Below, piece after piece: positions 1-7,563 of a DNA stretch of 64,000 nucleotides. This stretch comes from an uncultured Sutterella sp. (GTDB taxonomy: Bacteria; Pseudomonadota; Gammaproteobacteria; Burkholderiales; Burkholderiaceae_F), in NCBI GenBank assembly GCA_900545335.1, contig UQYP01000011.1, positions 1 to 64,000 of the forward strand, given 5' to 3'. Position numbers and translations under genes: made by a program. Under the pieces are notes generated by a model. That model had not been told where the DNA came from, made no database searches, and saw only the letters and a program-made list of their open reading frames with translations. Within the stretch, counting starts at the first letter, position 1, and every line of letters starts with the position of its first letter.

Positions 1-205
1 TTTCAGGATCTTTTTTCCAATCAGGCAATAAAGCAGAAAGATTTTTGTAGGAGGGATGTTGACCGGTTTTCTTTTCGTACTGTTCTTTTGCCCAGCTTAA
101 GCCCTTGTTATAAACAAAGCGGCAACAGCCGGCAAAGCGAGACATTAATCGTGCCTGACGGCCGTTGGGTTTAAGCTTAAAGAGAAAACCTTGGCGAAAC
201 AACAT
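1..205 (-). CDS. tnpB: TnpB (IS605 OrfB-type RNA-guided nuclease), 5' part only
   Basis: Reading the minus strand from an ATG at 205 gives an open frame of 68 codons that runs off the window edge. The translation begins MLFRQGFLFKLKPNGRQARL and continues with FAGCCRFVYNKGLSWAK and a segment ending LLPDWKKDPE. This is the usual TnpB/OrfB amino-terminal pattern: a basic strand, then 'FAGCCRFVYNKGL', then 'LLPDWK'. Family members are RuvC-fold nucleases guided by an omega RNA copied from the element's end. The catalytic RuvC residues and zinc finger would lie outside the window, so intactness cannot be judged. It is divergent from tnpA with 39 bp between start codons, as in IS605-type elements. 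No clear Shine-Dalgarno is seen. Confidence 0.8.
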   Translation of the reverse strand, partial: MLFRQGFLFKLKPNGRQARLMSRFAGCCRFVYNKGLSWAKEQYEKKTGQHPSYKNLSALLPDWKKDPE

Positions 206-244
206 GAGATAGAATTGTACTTGGTCTATATGGGAGAATTCAAG

Positions 245-658
245 ATGAGTGAATCTGAAATTCGGCATGGCAGGCACTGTGTATTTCAGATGCATGTACA
301 CTTGGTCTTCGTGACAAAATACAGACGGAAAGTCTTTACGAAAGAAATCCTTGCGGATTTAAGGGATACCTTTGATTCAGTGTGTCAGGATTTTGAAAGT
401 GAGCTGGTAGAGTTTGATGGAGAAAATGATCACGTGCATTTATTGGTGAGGTATCCGCCAAAAGTCTCAGTAGCGAAACTGGTTAACAGTCTCAAGGGAG
501 TATCCAGTCGAATGATTCGACGCATGGGCCATGAGAGTATTCAAAAACAACTATGGAAAGGAGCACTGTGGTCACCATCGTACTTTGCAGCCAGCTGTGG
601 AGGTGCACCGCTATCGATCATTAAGCAGTATATTGAGCAGCAGAATATGCCTCAATAG
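245..658 (+). CDS. tnpA: IS200/IS605-family transposase TnpA (Y1 HUH)
   Basis: This encodes a 137-residue single-strand DNA transposase. The HUH metal-binding motif is visible as DHVHLLV, and a candidate catalytic tyrosine lies in IIKQYIEQQ near the C-terminus. The fold segment HCVFQMHVHLVFVTKYR is typical of the family. I chose ATG 245 because GGGAGA at 232-237 is a well-placed Shine-Dalgarno; the frame is open from a TTG at 191, but that would overlap the tnpB start on the other strand. Length matches the usual 130-150 residues, so the gene looks intact. It presumably mobilises the element shared with the divergent tnpB. Confidence 0.88.
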   Translation: MSESEIRHGRHCVFQMHVHLVFVTKYRRKVFTKEILADLRDTFDSVCQDFESELVEFDGENDHVHLLVRYPPKVSVAKLVNSLKGVSSRMIRRMGHESIQKQLWKGALWSPSYFAASCGGAPLSIIKQYIEQQNMPQ

Positions 659-673
659 CCGATTAAAATCGGC
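658..673. repeat. Hairpin at tnpA 3' end, candidate IS end structure
   Basis: Perfect 7-bp inverted repeat gccgatt / aatcggc with a 2-base centre, overlapping the tnpA stop codon. IS200/IS605 elements use subterminal hairpins rather than inverted terminal repeats, so this may be part of the end recognised by TnpA; it could also be a weak terminator. Confidence 0.4.
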
Positions 674-1004
674 GATCCTTATATCCCCGCATTAATGCCG
701 AGGCTTTACGGAACTTGTGGTAAAACTCCTCATAATGTTCAGATCGGTTCTGCCGGTCGGTCGAGCAAAATCGGCCGACAAAGATACTACGCCAAACTAC
801 TTAGAAGCTCCACGAAAACACCTAGGGATTTTTCCTTATTGTCCGAATACCAAAAAAAGCGTTTGGATCAGGTACCAAAGTGGAAAAAAAGATTAGAAAA
901 AACGTCGACTCATCGGCCAATTACAGTACAATCTAATTGTTTGAGCCGGACAAAGTTTTCTTTGTCTATTAAGTATTTTTGTCCTTTTATTTTTGGTTAG
1001 AAAA
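659..1004. other. Non-coding gap between tnpA and tkt
   Basis: I see no convincing gene here. It holds the hairpin at 658-673 and a second hairpin at 756-779 (9-bp stem gtcggtcga/tcggccgac with one G-U pair, loop gcaaaa), which may belong to the IS end. The last 100 bases are AT-rich and should carry the tkt promoter; ttgtct (962-967) and ttttat (985-990), 17 bp apart, are a weak candidate. Confidence 0.4.
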
Positions 1005-3029
1005 ATGACTTCTTGCGTCACTCCTCAGTTGATGGCTAATGCCATTCGTGCTTTGGCAATGGATGCTGTTCAAAAGGCCAAATCCGGTCACCCGGGTATG
1101 CCCATGGGAATGGCCGATATTGCTGTTGCCCTTTGGACAAAGCACTTGCGCCACAACCCTTGCGATCCGAAGTGGATCGGTCGGGACCGTTTTATTTTGA
1201 GTAACGGTCACGGCTCAATGCTTCAGTATGCTCTTTTGCATCTGACGGGCTACGATCTTTCGATCGAGGATTTGAAGGCTTTCCGTCAATGGCACAGCAA
1301 AACGCCGGGTCACCCTGAAGTGGATGTGACGCCCGGCGTTGAAACGACGACCGGTCCTTTGGGTCAGGGCATTGGCAACGCTGTCGGCATGGCTTTGGCT
1401 GAGAGAATGCTTGCGGCTGAATTTAATCGCCCGGGCTTTGACGTGATTGACAACTACACCTATTGCTTCTTGGGTGACGGCTGCCTCATGGAAGGCATCA
1501 GCCACGAAGTCTGCTCTCTGGCCGGTACCTGGAAACTCAATAAGCTTATCGTCATTTATGATGACAACGGCATTTCCATTGACGGCAAAGTCATCAATTG
1601 GTTCTCTGACAATACCCGTGAACGTTTTGCATCTTACGGTTGGAATGTTATCGGACCGGTCGACGGCCATGACATTGACGCGATGGACCGTGCGATTGCC
1701 GAAGCTAAGGAAAGTCAGGATAAGCCGACTTTGATCATTGCCCGTACGGTGATCGGTAAAGGCTCTCCCAACCGTCAGGGAACCAGCAAAGTGCACGGTG
1801 AGGCTTTGGGTGAAGAAGAGCTTAAGCTCACCCGTGAGGCTTTGGGCTGGAAGTGGGATCCCTTTGTGATTCCGCAGGAAATCTACGACGCCATGAATGC
1901 CAGAGAGGCCGGTCAAAAACTTCAAAGCGAATACGAAGCCATGTTTGCCCGGTATGCTGAAGCCTATCCGGACTTAAGTCGTGAACTTCTTCGCCGTCTG
2001 AAGGGTGATTTGCCGCAAGATTTTGAAGAAGTGATGCAAAAAGCCATTGACGCTGCGGCCCAAGCTCAGGAAACAGTAGCAACACGTAAAGCCAGCCAAA
2101 AAGCGCTCAATGCTTTTGCACCGCATTTGCCCGGTCTTTTAGGAGGCTCGGCTGATCTCACGGGTTCTAACCTCACGAATTGGACCGGTGTCGAAGCAAT
2201 GCGTCCCGACACATATTTGGGTCGTCACATCAATTACGGTGTCCGTGAATTCGGTATGTCTGCCATTCAAAACGGTATCGCTTTGTATGGCGGCTTTATT
2301 CCCTTTAGTGCAACGTTCCTCACTTTCTCGGATTATTCCCGTAACGCCATTCGTATGGCTGCGCTCATGAAACAGCGCTCCATCTTTGTCTTCACGCACG
2401 ATTCAATCGGCTTGGGTGAAGACGGACCGACACATCAGTCTGTCGAGCACATCCCGAGCTTGCGTTTGATTCCGAACTTAAATGTATGGCGCCCCTGTGA
2501 TACGGTGGAAGCGCTGCTGGCCTGGCAAAGTGCCGTTGAATCGCGCCATACGCCTTCAATCATTATCGGCTCTCGTCAAAACATTGAATTTATTGCCCGT
2601 GACGCAGAAGAAGTCGTGTGTGATGCAAAGAAAGCTCTGCACGCCGGCGCTTACGTGATGAAGGAGTCTGGCAAGGGAGCCGGCAGCGTTGACTGCGTTT
2701 TGATTGCAACGGGCTCTGAGGTGCCTCTTGCCGTTAAGGCTCGCGAGGCGCTTGAAGAAATGGGAATCGGTACACGTGTTGTTTCTATGCCTTGCACAGA
2801 ACTTTTCGATAAACTGTCTTGTGAAGAACAGCGTGCCATTTTGACCGATGCTCCCAAGGTTGCCATCGAAGCTTCTGTCACGGGCTTATGGTACAAGTAC
2901 GTTAAGAACGGTGAAGTGGTCGGCATTGACACGTTTGGCGAGTCTGCTCCGGCCGGCGTTCTTTGGGAAAAATTCGGCTTTACCGTGGATCGCGTCGTTG
3001 AAGCCGCTAAGAAAGCGATTAATCATTAA
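1005..3029 (+). CDS. tkt: Transketolase
   Basis: Thiamine-diphosphate enzyme of the non-oxidative pentose phosphate pathway, moving two-carbon ketol units between sugar phosphates in the cytosol. The 674-residue protein matches the usual 660-680. Visible motifs are GHPGMPMGMAD near residue 28, the thiamine-diphosphate/metal motif starting GDG near residue 157, and LGEDGPTHQSVEH near residue 465 in the pyrimidine-binding domain. ATG 1005 starts the conserved N-terminus (MTSCVTPQLMANAIRALAMD); an in-frame TTG four codons earlier is less likely. No strong Shine-Dalgarno precedes it. It lies 22 bp upstream of gap on the same strand, so the two are probably one operon. Confidence 0.96.
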   Translation: MTSCVTPQLMANAIRALAMDAVQKAKSGHPGMPMGMADIAVALWTKHLRHNPCDPKWIGRDRFILSNGHGSMLQYALLHLTGYDLSIEDLKAFRQWHSKTPGHPEVDVTPGVETTTGPLGQGIGNAVGMALAERMLAAEFNRPGFDVIDNYTYCFLGDGCLMEGISHEVCSLAGTWKLNKLIVIYDDNGISIDGKVINWFSDNTRERFASYGWNVIGPVDGHDIDAMDRAIAEAKESQDKPTLIIARTVIGKGSPNRQGTSKVHGEALGEEELKLTREALGWKWDPFVIPQEIYDAMNAREAGQKLQSEYEAMFARYAEAYPDLSRELLRRLKGDLPQDFEEVMQKAIDAAAQAQETVATRKASQKALNAFAPHLPGLLGGSADLTGSNLTNWTGVEAMRPDTYLGRHINYGVREFGMSAIQNGIALYGGFIPFSATFLTFSDYSRNAIRMAALMKQRSIFVFTHDSIGLGEDGPTHQSVEHIPSLRLIPNLNVWRPCDTVEALLAWQSAVESRHTPSIIIGSRQNIEFIARDAEEVVCDAKKALHAGAYVMKESGKGAGSVDCVLIATGSEVPLAVKAREALEEMGIGTRVVSMPCTELFDKLSCEEQRAILTDAPKVAIEASVTGLWYKYVKNGEVVGIDTFGESAPAGVLWEKFGFTVDRVVEAAKKAINH

Positions 3030-3051
3030 TTACTTGAGAGGTATTTGAAAA

Positions 3052-4080
3052 ATGACCATTAAAGTTGCCATTACGGGTTTTGGCCGTATCGGTCGCAATG
3101 TGTTGCGCGCCCACTACGAATTGGGCAAAAAGCACGATGTTGAGATCGTGGCCATTAACGCCATGGGTGACCTTAAGACCAATGCTCATTTGTTGCGTCA
3201 TGATACGGTTCACGGACACTTCAACCATGATGTTCAGATTGAAGAAGTTTCCGATACCGAAAAGTATCTGATTGTTGATGGCGACCGTATGCGCGTGTTC
3301 TGCGATCGTGATCCCCGCAATCTGCCTTGGAAGGAACTCGGTGTTGACGTGGTGCTCGAATGCACGGGCGCATTCCGTACGAAGGAAAAGTGCCTGGCTC
3401 ACTTGGAAGGCGGCGCCAAGAAGGTGTTGATTTCCGCTCCGGGCAAAGGCGTGGATGCTACGGTGGTTTACGGTGTCAACCAAGACGTTTTGACGAAGGA
3501 CATGACGGTTGTTTCCAATGCTTCCTGCACGACAAACTGCCTGGCTCCGGTTGTCAACGCTCTTCATAAGGCTATCGGTGTGGAACGCGGCTTGATGACG
3601 ACGATTCATGCCTACACCAACGATCAAGTGCTCACGGACGTTTATCACAAGGATTTGCGTCGTGCACGTTCTGCCACGCACTCTATGATCCCGACAAAGA
3701 CGGGTGCCGCTGCTGCTGTCGGTTTGGTTTTGCCTGATTTAAACGGCAAGCTTGACGGATTTGCTGTTCGCGTGCCGACCATCAATGTCTCCTTCGTTGA
3801 CTTGACGTTTGAAGCCAAGCGCGATGTGACCGTTGAAGAAGTCAATGCCGTGATGAAGGCTGCCTCTGAATTGCCTGAAAATCAAGGCATCTTGGGCTAT
3901 AACGAAGAGCCGCTCGTTTCTATCGACTTTAACCACGATGCTCACTCCTCCATCTTTGATGCAACGCTCACGAAAGTCTCCGGCACTCGCTTAGTGAAGG
4001 TGACGGCATGGTATGACAATGAATGGGGCTTCTCTTGCCGCATGCTCGATACCGCCTGCGCAATGATGGCTGCCAAGTAA
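3052..4080 (+). CDS. gap: Glyceraldehyde-3-phosphate dehydrogenase, type I
   Basis: Interconverts glyceraldehyde-3-phosphate and 1,3-bisphosphoglycerate. The 342-residue protein has the Rossmann motif GFGRIGRN, the active-site SNASCTTNCLAP with catalytic Cys near 158, and HKDLRRARSATHSMIPTKTG in the phosphate-binding region. A Shine-Dalgarno (gagagg) precedes the ATG. Oddity: the loop that normally reads AIND, whose Asp binds the NAD ribose, reads AINAMGD, with Ala at residue 37. In Bacillus subtilis GapB the same Asp-to-Ala change accompanies NADP use. The tkt-gap order is common in Burkholderiales. A terminator follows directly. Confidence 0.95.
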   Translation: MTIKVAITGFGRIGRNVLRAHYELGKKHDVEIVAINAMGDLKTNAHLLRHDTVHGHFNHDVQIEEVSDTEKYLIVDGDRMRVFCDRDPRNLPWKELGVDVVLECTGAFRTKEKCLAHLEGGAKKVLISAPGKGVDATVVYGVNQDVLTKDMTVVSNASCTTNCLAPVVNALHKAIGVERGLMTTIHAYTNDQVLTDVYHKDLRRARSATHSMIPTKTGAAAAVGLVLPDLNGKLDGFAVRVPTINVSFVDLTFEAKRDVTVEEVNAVMKAASELPENQGILGYNEEPLVSIDFNHDAHSSIFDATLTKVSGTRLVKVTAWYDNEWGFSCRMLDTACAMMAAK

Positions 4081-4095
4081 TCTCAATTGCCATAG

Positions 4096-4134
4096 AAAAA
4101 GGGAGCGCCGAAAAAACGGTACGCTCCCTTTTTT
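4096..4134. terminator. Bidirectional intrinsic terminator between gap and NCS2 permease
   Basis: A-tract plus gggagcg (4101-4107), an inner ccg/cgg pairing, then cgctccc (4122-4128) and a run of T. The symmetric A and T tracts let it serve gap on the plus strand and the permease on the minus strand. Confidence 0.85.
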
Positions 4135-4145
4135 CTACCTGCCGA

Positions 4146-5453
4146 TTAACGCATCATGAAGTTGATGCTAAAAGCTATTGCCACAAGGATCGTTACGATA
4201 TTGAGTTCGCGAGCGCGGTTAGTGAGTAATTTCAAAAGTGTGTAGCTGATGAACCCAAGCCCGAAACCCGTAGCGACGTTAAAGGTTAAGGGCATAGCGA
4301 TGATTGTCAGAAAAGCGGGCAGACCGTTTGAGAAATCTTTGAAATTAATATGCGCTACCGATTGCATCATTAAGCCGCCGACCACGATCAGCGCAGGTGC
4401 TGTAGCATAAGCGGGAACAATTGAGACAAAGGGCATTGCAAATATGCAAAGCAAAAAAAGCACGCCAGTCACGATGGGAACCACGCCTGTTTTTCCGCCT
4501 TCAGCAATGGCTGCTGCACTTTCAACACACGTAATGCAAGTGGGCGTACCGATTACGCCTGATGCCATCGTTGCAATAGAATCAGAAAAAAGCGCTTTGT
4601 CCAAACCTTCAATGTGACCGGTCTTTTGATCGAGCAGGTTGGCTCTGATTGACAATCCGATCAGTGTGGCCATGTTGTCGAAAAGATCCACCATGGTGAG
4701 CGTAAAAACAATGGTGACAATCCCATAAGCGAAGACAGAACTGAAGTCGAGTGCTAAAAAAGTGTCACTGGGAAAGAAAGAGGCTGTATTGGAAGTTGAT
4801 ATATCCGTCAGTGGCGTGACACCTAAAATCAAACCTAAGCCGGTGACGACAATAATGCCGATAATCATTGCTCCTTTGATCTGCTGAATCATCAAGGCAC
4901 TGATCAATATGATACCAAGCGCTGCCAGCAGGGGTTCTGGGTGATGGAGATTGCCTAAAGTGACGAATGTTGAAGGATCGGCCGCAATGAGTCCCGCATT
5001 TTTTAGGCCGATGAAAGCAATAAAGCATCCCAAGCCGACAACGATGGCATGCTTAAGGTCTGCGGGCACGGCATCAATAATGAGTTGACGTACTCTAGTG
5101 ACAGTTAGAAGACAGAAAATGCAGCCTGAAAGAAAAACAGCAGCCAAGCCTGTCTGCCAGCTCAAACCCATCGGGCCGCAGACGTAATAAGAGAAAAAGG
5201 CGCAAATACCTAATCCCGGCGTGACAATAACCGGAAAGTTGGCAACCAGTCCCATCAAAATACAGGCAAAAGCGGCAGTCCAGATTAGGGCGACTGTAGC
5301 CGAGTGAAGGTTCATTCCTGCATCGGCGAGCATGGCAGGAATGACTAAAACCACGTAGCAAATAGTGACAAAACCTGTAAGCCCGGCCATTAATTCGCGT
5401 CGCCAATTGGTATTTTTTTCTTTAAATTTAAAAAACCGAGCTAGAGCGTCCAT
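4146..5453 (-). CDS. NCS2/AzgA-family purine (xanthine/guanine/hypoxanthine-type) permease
   Basis: A 435-residue inner-membrane protein, largely hydrophobic, with the family N-terminus: a short amphipathic FFKFKEKNTNWRRELMAGLTGF, then TICYVVLVIPAML. GLGICAFFSYYV and DLFDNMATLIGLS match conserved segments of AzgA/GhxP-type proton-coupled purine transporters, and the C-terminal LPAFLTIIAMPLTF is also typical. The exact base transported cannot be told from sequence. The gene follows the AbgA-like amidohydrolase on the same strand, but a strong terminator-like hairpin (5463-5497) sits between them and ends about ten bases from the start codon. No Shine-Dalgarno is visible before ATG 5453, which is unusual for this window. 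Confidence 0.88.
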   Translation of the reverse strand: MDALARFFKFKEKNTNWRRELMAGLTGFVTICYVVLVIPAMLADAGMNLHSATVALIWTAAFACILMGLVANFPVIVTPGLGICAFFSYYVCGPMGLSWQTGLAAVFLSGCIFCLLTVTRVRQLIIDAVPADLKHAIVVGLGCFIAFIGLKNAGLIAADPSTFVTLGNLHHPEPLLAALGIILISALMIQQIKGAMIIGIIVVTGLGLILGVTPLTDISTSNTASFFPSDTFLALDFSSVFAYGIVTIVFTLTMVDLFDNMATLIGLSIRANLLDQKTGHIEGLDKALFSDSIATMASGVIGTPTCITCVESAAAIAEGGKTGVVPIVTGVLFLLCIFAMPFVSIVPAYATAPALIVVGGLMMQSVAHINFKDFSNGLPAFLTIIAMPLTFNVATGFGLGFISYTLLKLLTNRARELNIVTILVAIAFSINFMMR

Positions 5454-5462
5454 GATGTTTTA

Positions 5463-5497
5463 GAAAAAAGCGGGGCTCGGAGCAATGCCCGAGCCCG
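5463..5497 (-). terminator. Intrinsic terminator / possible attenuator before the NCS2 permease start
   Basis: On the minus strand gggctcgg (5496-5489) pairs with ccgagccc (5480-5473), loop of 8, followed by GCTTTTTTC. It lies just after the amidohydrolase stop and only about 10 bases before the permease ATG, leaving no room for a separate promoter. Confidence 0.8.
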
Positions 5498-5509
5498 TGA
5501 TGGTTTTTA

Positions 5510-6787
5510 TTATGCGTTCAAGCGTTCGAGCATGCGAACAAGGATTTCAAATCCTTCGGGCATGCTTTCCTGATCCTGAATTTCAAAGTTGCTCTTGTGA
5601 TGTCCGTGGTGGTTGCAGCCATAGTAGAAGAAGGTTGCTTTCCCGCCGTGCTTTTGCACGGTTTTCATCAACAAAGAGCAGTCTTCACTGCCGGTGCAGG
5701 AGGTAATGTCAAAAACTTTCTTGACAGTAGCTACTTGATTGGCTTCCTCTTTGAGCATATCAGAAAGAGTGTCATCGGAATGAATATCCGTAGCCATCCC
5801 CATGATGTCAATTTTGTATTGAACACCGTAGCTCTCAGCCGATCCTTTAATCATCCGTTCGGCCGTTTCCTGCATATAGCGGTTGATCTCATCATTTTCG
5901 CCTCGAACTTCCATTTCCATTTTGGCGTGAACCGGAACCACATTGCGTCCTTCACCGGCTGAGATCGTACCGATGTTGACACTGGTGTCACCCTGACCGT
6001 GGCGTGCAATGCCCATGATTTGCATAGCTGCTGAGCACGCTGCCATTAAAGCATTTCGGCCTGACTCGGCCGCAGCTCCTGCGTGAGCCGCAACGCCTGT
6101 GAAGGTCACGTTCATTTTTGTTGTGGCTAAAAAGCCGCTGCGAATCACCGCGACTTCGTGCAACTTGGCTGCAACTCCAATATGACCGCCGATCAGGTAG
6201 TCCACATCATCTAAATTCTTAGAGTAGGCAATGCCTGCTGCACCCTTAGTGCCTTCTTCTGCCGGCTGAAAGATGAGTTTAATGGTCCCTTTTAACTGAT
6301 CGGCGTTATCGTGAATCCAGTGCGCAACGGCCAAGCCCATAGCAGCGTGGGCATCATGGCCGCATGCGTGCATGAGTCCTGAGCATTCGCTGTCAAAGCC
6401 TTCACGGTTGGCTTCATTCGTGGCATCGTGGTTTTCTTCGACATTGACGCAGTCAATATCAAAACGCAACGCTGTAACGGGACCTTCGCGGCCCGTTTCC
6501 CAAATAGCCATGCATCCGGTGTAGCCTTCCAATTCTTTCAGAAGAGCAGGACTCATACCGAGTTTCAATGAACGCTGCATGGCCTCTTCAATGACTTTGG
6601 GTTCTCTGCCTAAAGCGTGTTCAGTATCAAAAAGAGCTTTGCCGACAATCGTTTTAAAGCCCAGATCACGAACGCGATTGATGATGGTTTGAGTCGTCAG
6701 AAACTCCGTCCAGGCAATTTCCGGATGGTGATGAAAATGTCGGCGGGTTTCAATCATCTCAGGGATATAAGCAGCTAAATGCAGCAT
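5510..6787 (-). CDS. M20-family amidohydrolase, AbgA-like
   Basis: A 425-residue zinc-dependent amidase/peptidase resembling subunit A of p-aminobenzoyl-glutamate hydrolase. Metal-binding motifs are visible: MHACGHDAHAAMGLAVAHW, then FQPAEEGTKGA with the catalytic Glu pair, and a late histidine in CNHHGHHKSNFE. SGFLATTKMNVTFTGVAAHAGA marks the lid/dimerisation domain. The N-terminal pattern (RRHFHHHPEIAWTEF) follows the AbgA subfamily, which cleaves amide bonds of N-acyl amino acids. AGGAG precedes ATG 6787. A paralogue lies at 12061-13344 next to a DcuC-like carrier. No AbgB partner is visible, so the substrate stays open. Confidence 0.85.
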   Translation of the reverse strand: MLHLAAYIPEMIETRRHFHHHPEIAWTEFLTTQTIINRVRDLGFKTIVGKALFDTEHALGREPKVIEEAMQRSLKLGMSPALLKELEGYTGCMAIWETGREGPVTALRFDIDCVNVEENHDATNEANREGFDSECSGLMHACGHDAHAAMGLAVAHWIHDNADQLKGTIKLIFQPAEEGTKGAAGIAYSKNLDDVDYLIGGHIGVAAKLHEVAVIRSGFLATTKMNVTFTGVAAHAGAAAESGRNALMAACSAAMQIMGIARHGQGDTSVNIGTISAGEGRNVVPVHAKMEMEVRGENDEINRYMQETAERMIKGSAESYGVQYKIDIMGMATDIHSDDTLSDMLKEEANQVATVKKVFDITSCTGSEDCSLLMKTVQKHGGKATFFYYGCNHHGHHKSNFEIQDQESMPEGFEILVRMLERLNA

Positions 6788-6955
6788 TTTTTGCTCCTAC
6801 CAATAGAAAACTCTTTCATTGTACTTCAAGGTGTCGCTTGGAAAAGGAAAAGTTTAGGAATTCTTTTAACGACTGAAAACGGATCACTGTTAAAGCCAGT
6901 CGGAAAAACAATTAGAGGATATGGAGAATCGATTTTTTCAAGTTGATTATTTTTT

Positions 6956-6979
6956 TACGTACAATACGTATTGCACGTA
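6956..6979. promoter_or_regulatory. 24-bp near-perfect palindrome upstream of toxin-antitoxin operon
   Basis: The core caatacgtattg (6962-6973) is a perfect palindrome and the symmetry extends to 24 bp with one mismatch per half. It ends 23 bp before the antitoxin ATG and probably overlaps the promoter (ttgatt at 6943-6948). Position and symmetry suggest an autorepression operator bound by the antitoxin or the toxin-antitoxin complex. Confidence 0.65.
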
Positions 6980-7002
6980 TTAACTGTGTTAAAGGTACTA
7001 CA

Positions 7003-7248
7003 ATGCCTGCAATTGCTATGAGAAAACTAACCATTTTGGTTTCAGAAGAGTTTTATCAGGGGCTTCTGAAAACTGCCGGTCCGAGAAAGATTGGAGTATT
7101 TATCGAAAATGCCCTGTCAGATAAGGTTGCAACACAACATAATTTAGAAATTGGCTATAAGGCAATGGCTCAAGATGAGCAAAGAGAGAAAGAAGCAAAA
7201 CAGTGGCTGCAAATTAGCGGGGAGACATTGAGTGATGAAGCGTGGTGA
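7003..7248 (+). CDS. Ribbon-helix-helix-type antitoxin (MazE-like partner of MazF)
   Basis: An 81-residue protein placed directly before a MazF/PemK toxin. The N-terminal part (RKLTILVSEEFYQGLLKTAG) looks like a short DNA-binding strand plus helix of ribbon-helix-helix antitoxins. The charged C-terminus (QDEQREKEAKQW...LSDEAW) would be the toxin-neutralising tail. I start at ATG 7003, which has aaagg upstream; ATG 7018 is possible and the open frame extends farther 5' without a better signal. Its end overlaps the toxin start by 14 bp, implying translational coupling. The 24-bp palindrome upstream is a likely operator. Family assignment rests mainly on context. Confidence 0.75.
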   Translation: MPAIAMRKLTILVSEEFYQGLLKTAGPRKIGVFIENALSDKVATQHNLEIGYKAMAQDEQREKEAKQWLQISGETLSDEAW

Positions 7249-7555
7249 GATTTGGTGGGTGTGCTTTGAACCTGCGTTGGGCTCAGAGATTCGCAAAGTT
7301 AGACCTGCAGTTATTTTGTCTAATGATGTAGCTAATCAATATCTTTCCCGAGTGGTCGTTGTTCCTTTAACGTCTAAAACAGCTAAAGTCTATCCCGGAG
7401 AGTGTTTGGTGATGGCAGGCGATAGAGAAGCTAAAGCCATGGCTGATCAAATTGCTACAGTTGATAAGATGAGACTGCAATCCAAAATGGCTGCTTTGTC
7501 CGAAACCGATATAAAAAAAGTAGCAGCAGCCGTAAAAATCCAGTTGGATATTTAG
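7235..7555 (+). CDS. mazF: MazF/PemK-family endoribonuclease toxin
   Basis: A 106-residue protein with the MazF signature: MKRGEIWWVCFEPALGSEIR, then KVRPAVILSND, VVVVPLTSK and MADQIATVDKMRL. In the family the RP of KxRPavI and the Thr/Ser of VPLTS contribute to the RNA-cutting site. Length is typical, so it looks active. ATG 7235 overlaps the antitoxin 3' end by 14 bp. The stop codon is only 8 bp from the bioA start, with no terminator between, so the toxin transcript probably continues into the biotin genes. Confidence 0.9.
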   Translation: MKRGEIWWVCFEPALGSEIRKVRPAVILSNDVANQYLSRVVVVPLTSKTAKVYPGECLVMAGDREAKAMADQIATVDKMRLQSKMAALSETDIKKVAAAVKIQLDI

Positions 7556-7563
7556 CAACTTCA

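Noticed and set aside
695..1000. Open frame of 101 codons between tnpA and tkt
   Set aside because: No Shine-Dalgarno, odd composition, it spans the 756-779 hairpin and the probable tkt promoter, and resembles no protein I know.
1215..1925. Antisense open frame of 236 codons within tkt
   Set aside because: Shadow of tkt produced by its codon bias.
5454..5509. Purine riboswitch before the NCS2 permease
   Set aside because: The gap is too short for the three-way junction and none of the conserved loop sequence is seen; only a terminator hairpin is present.
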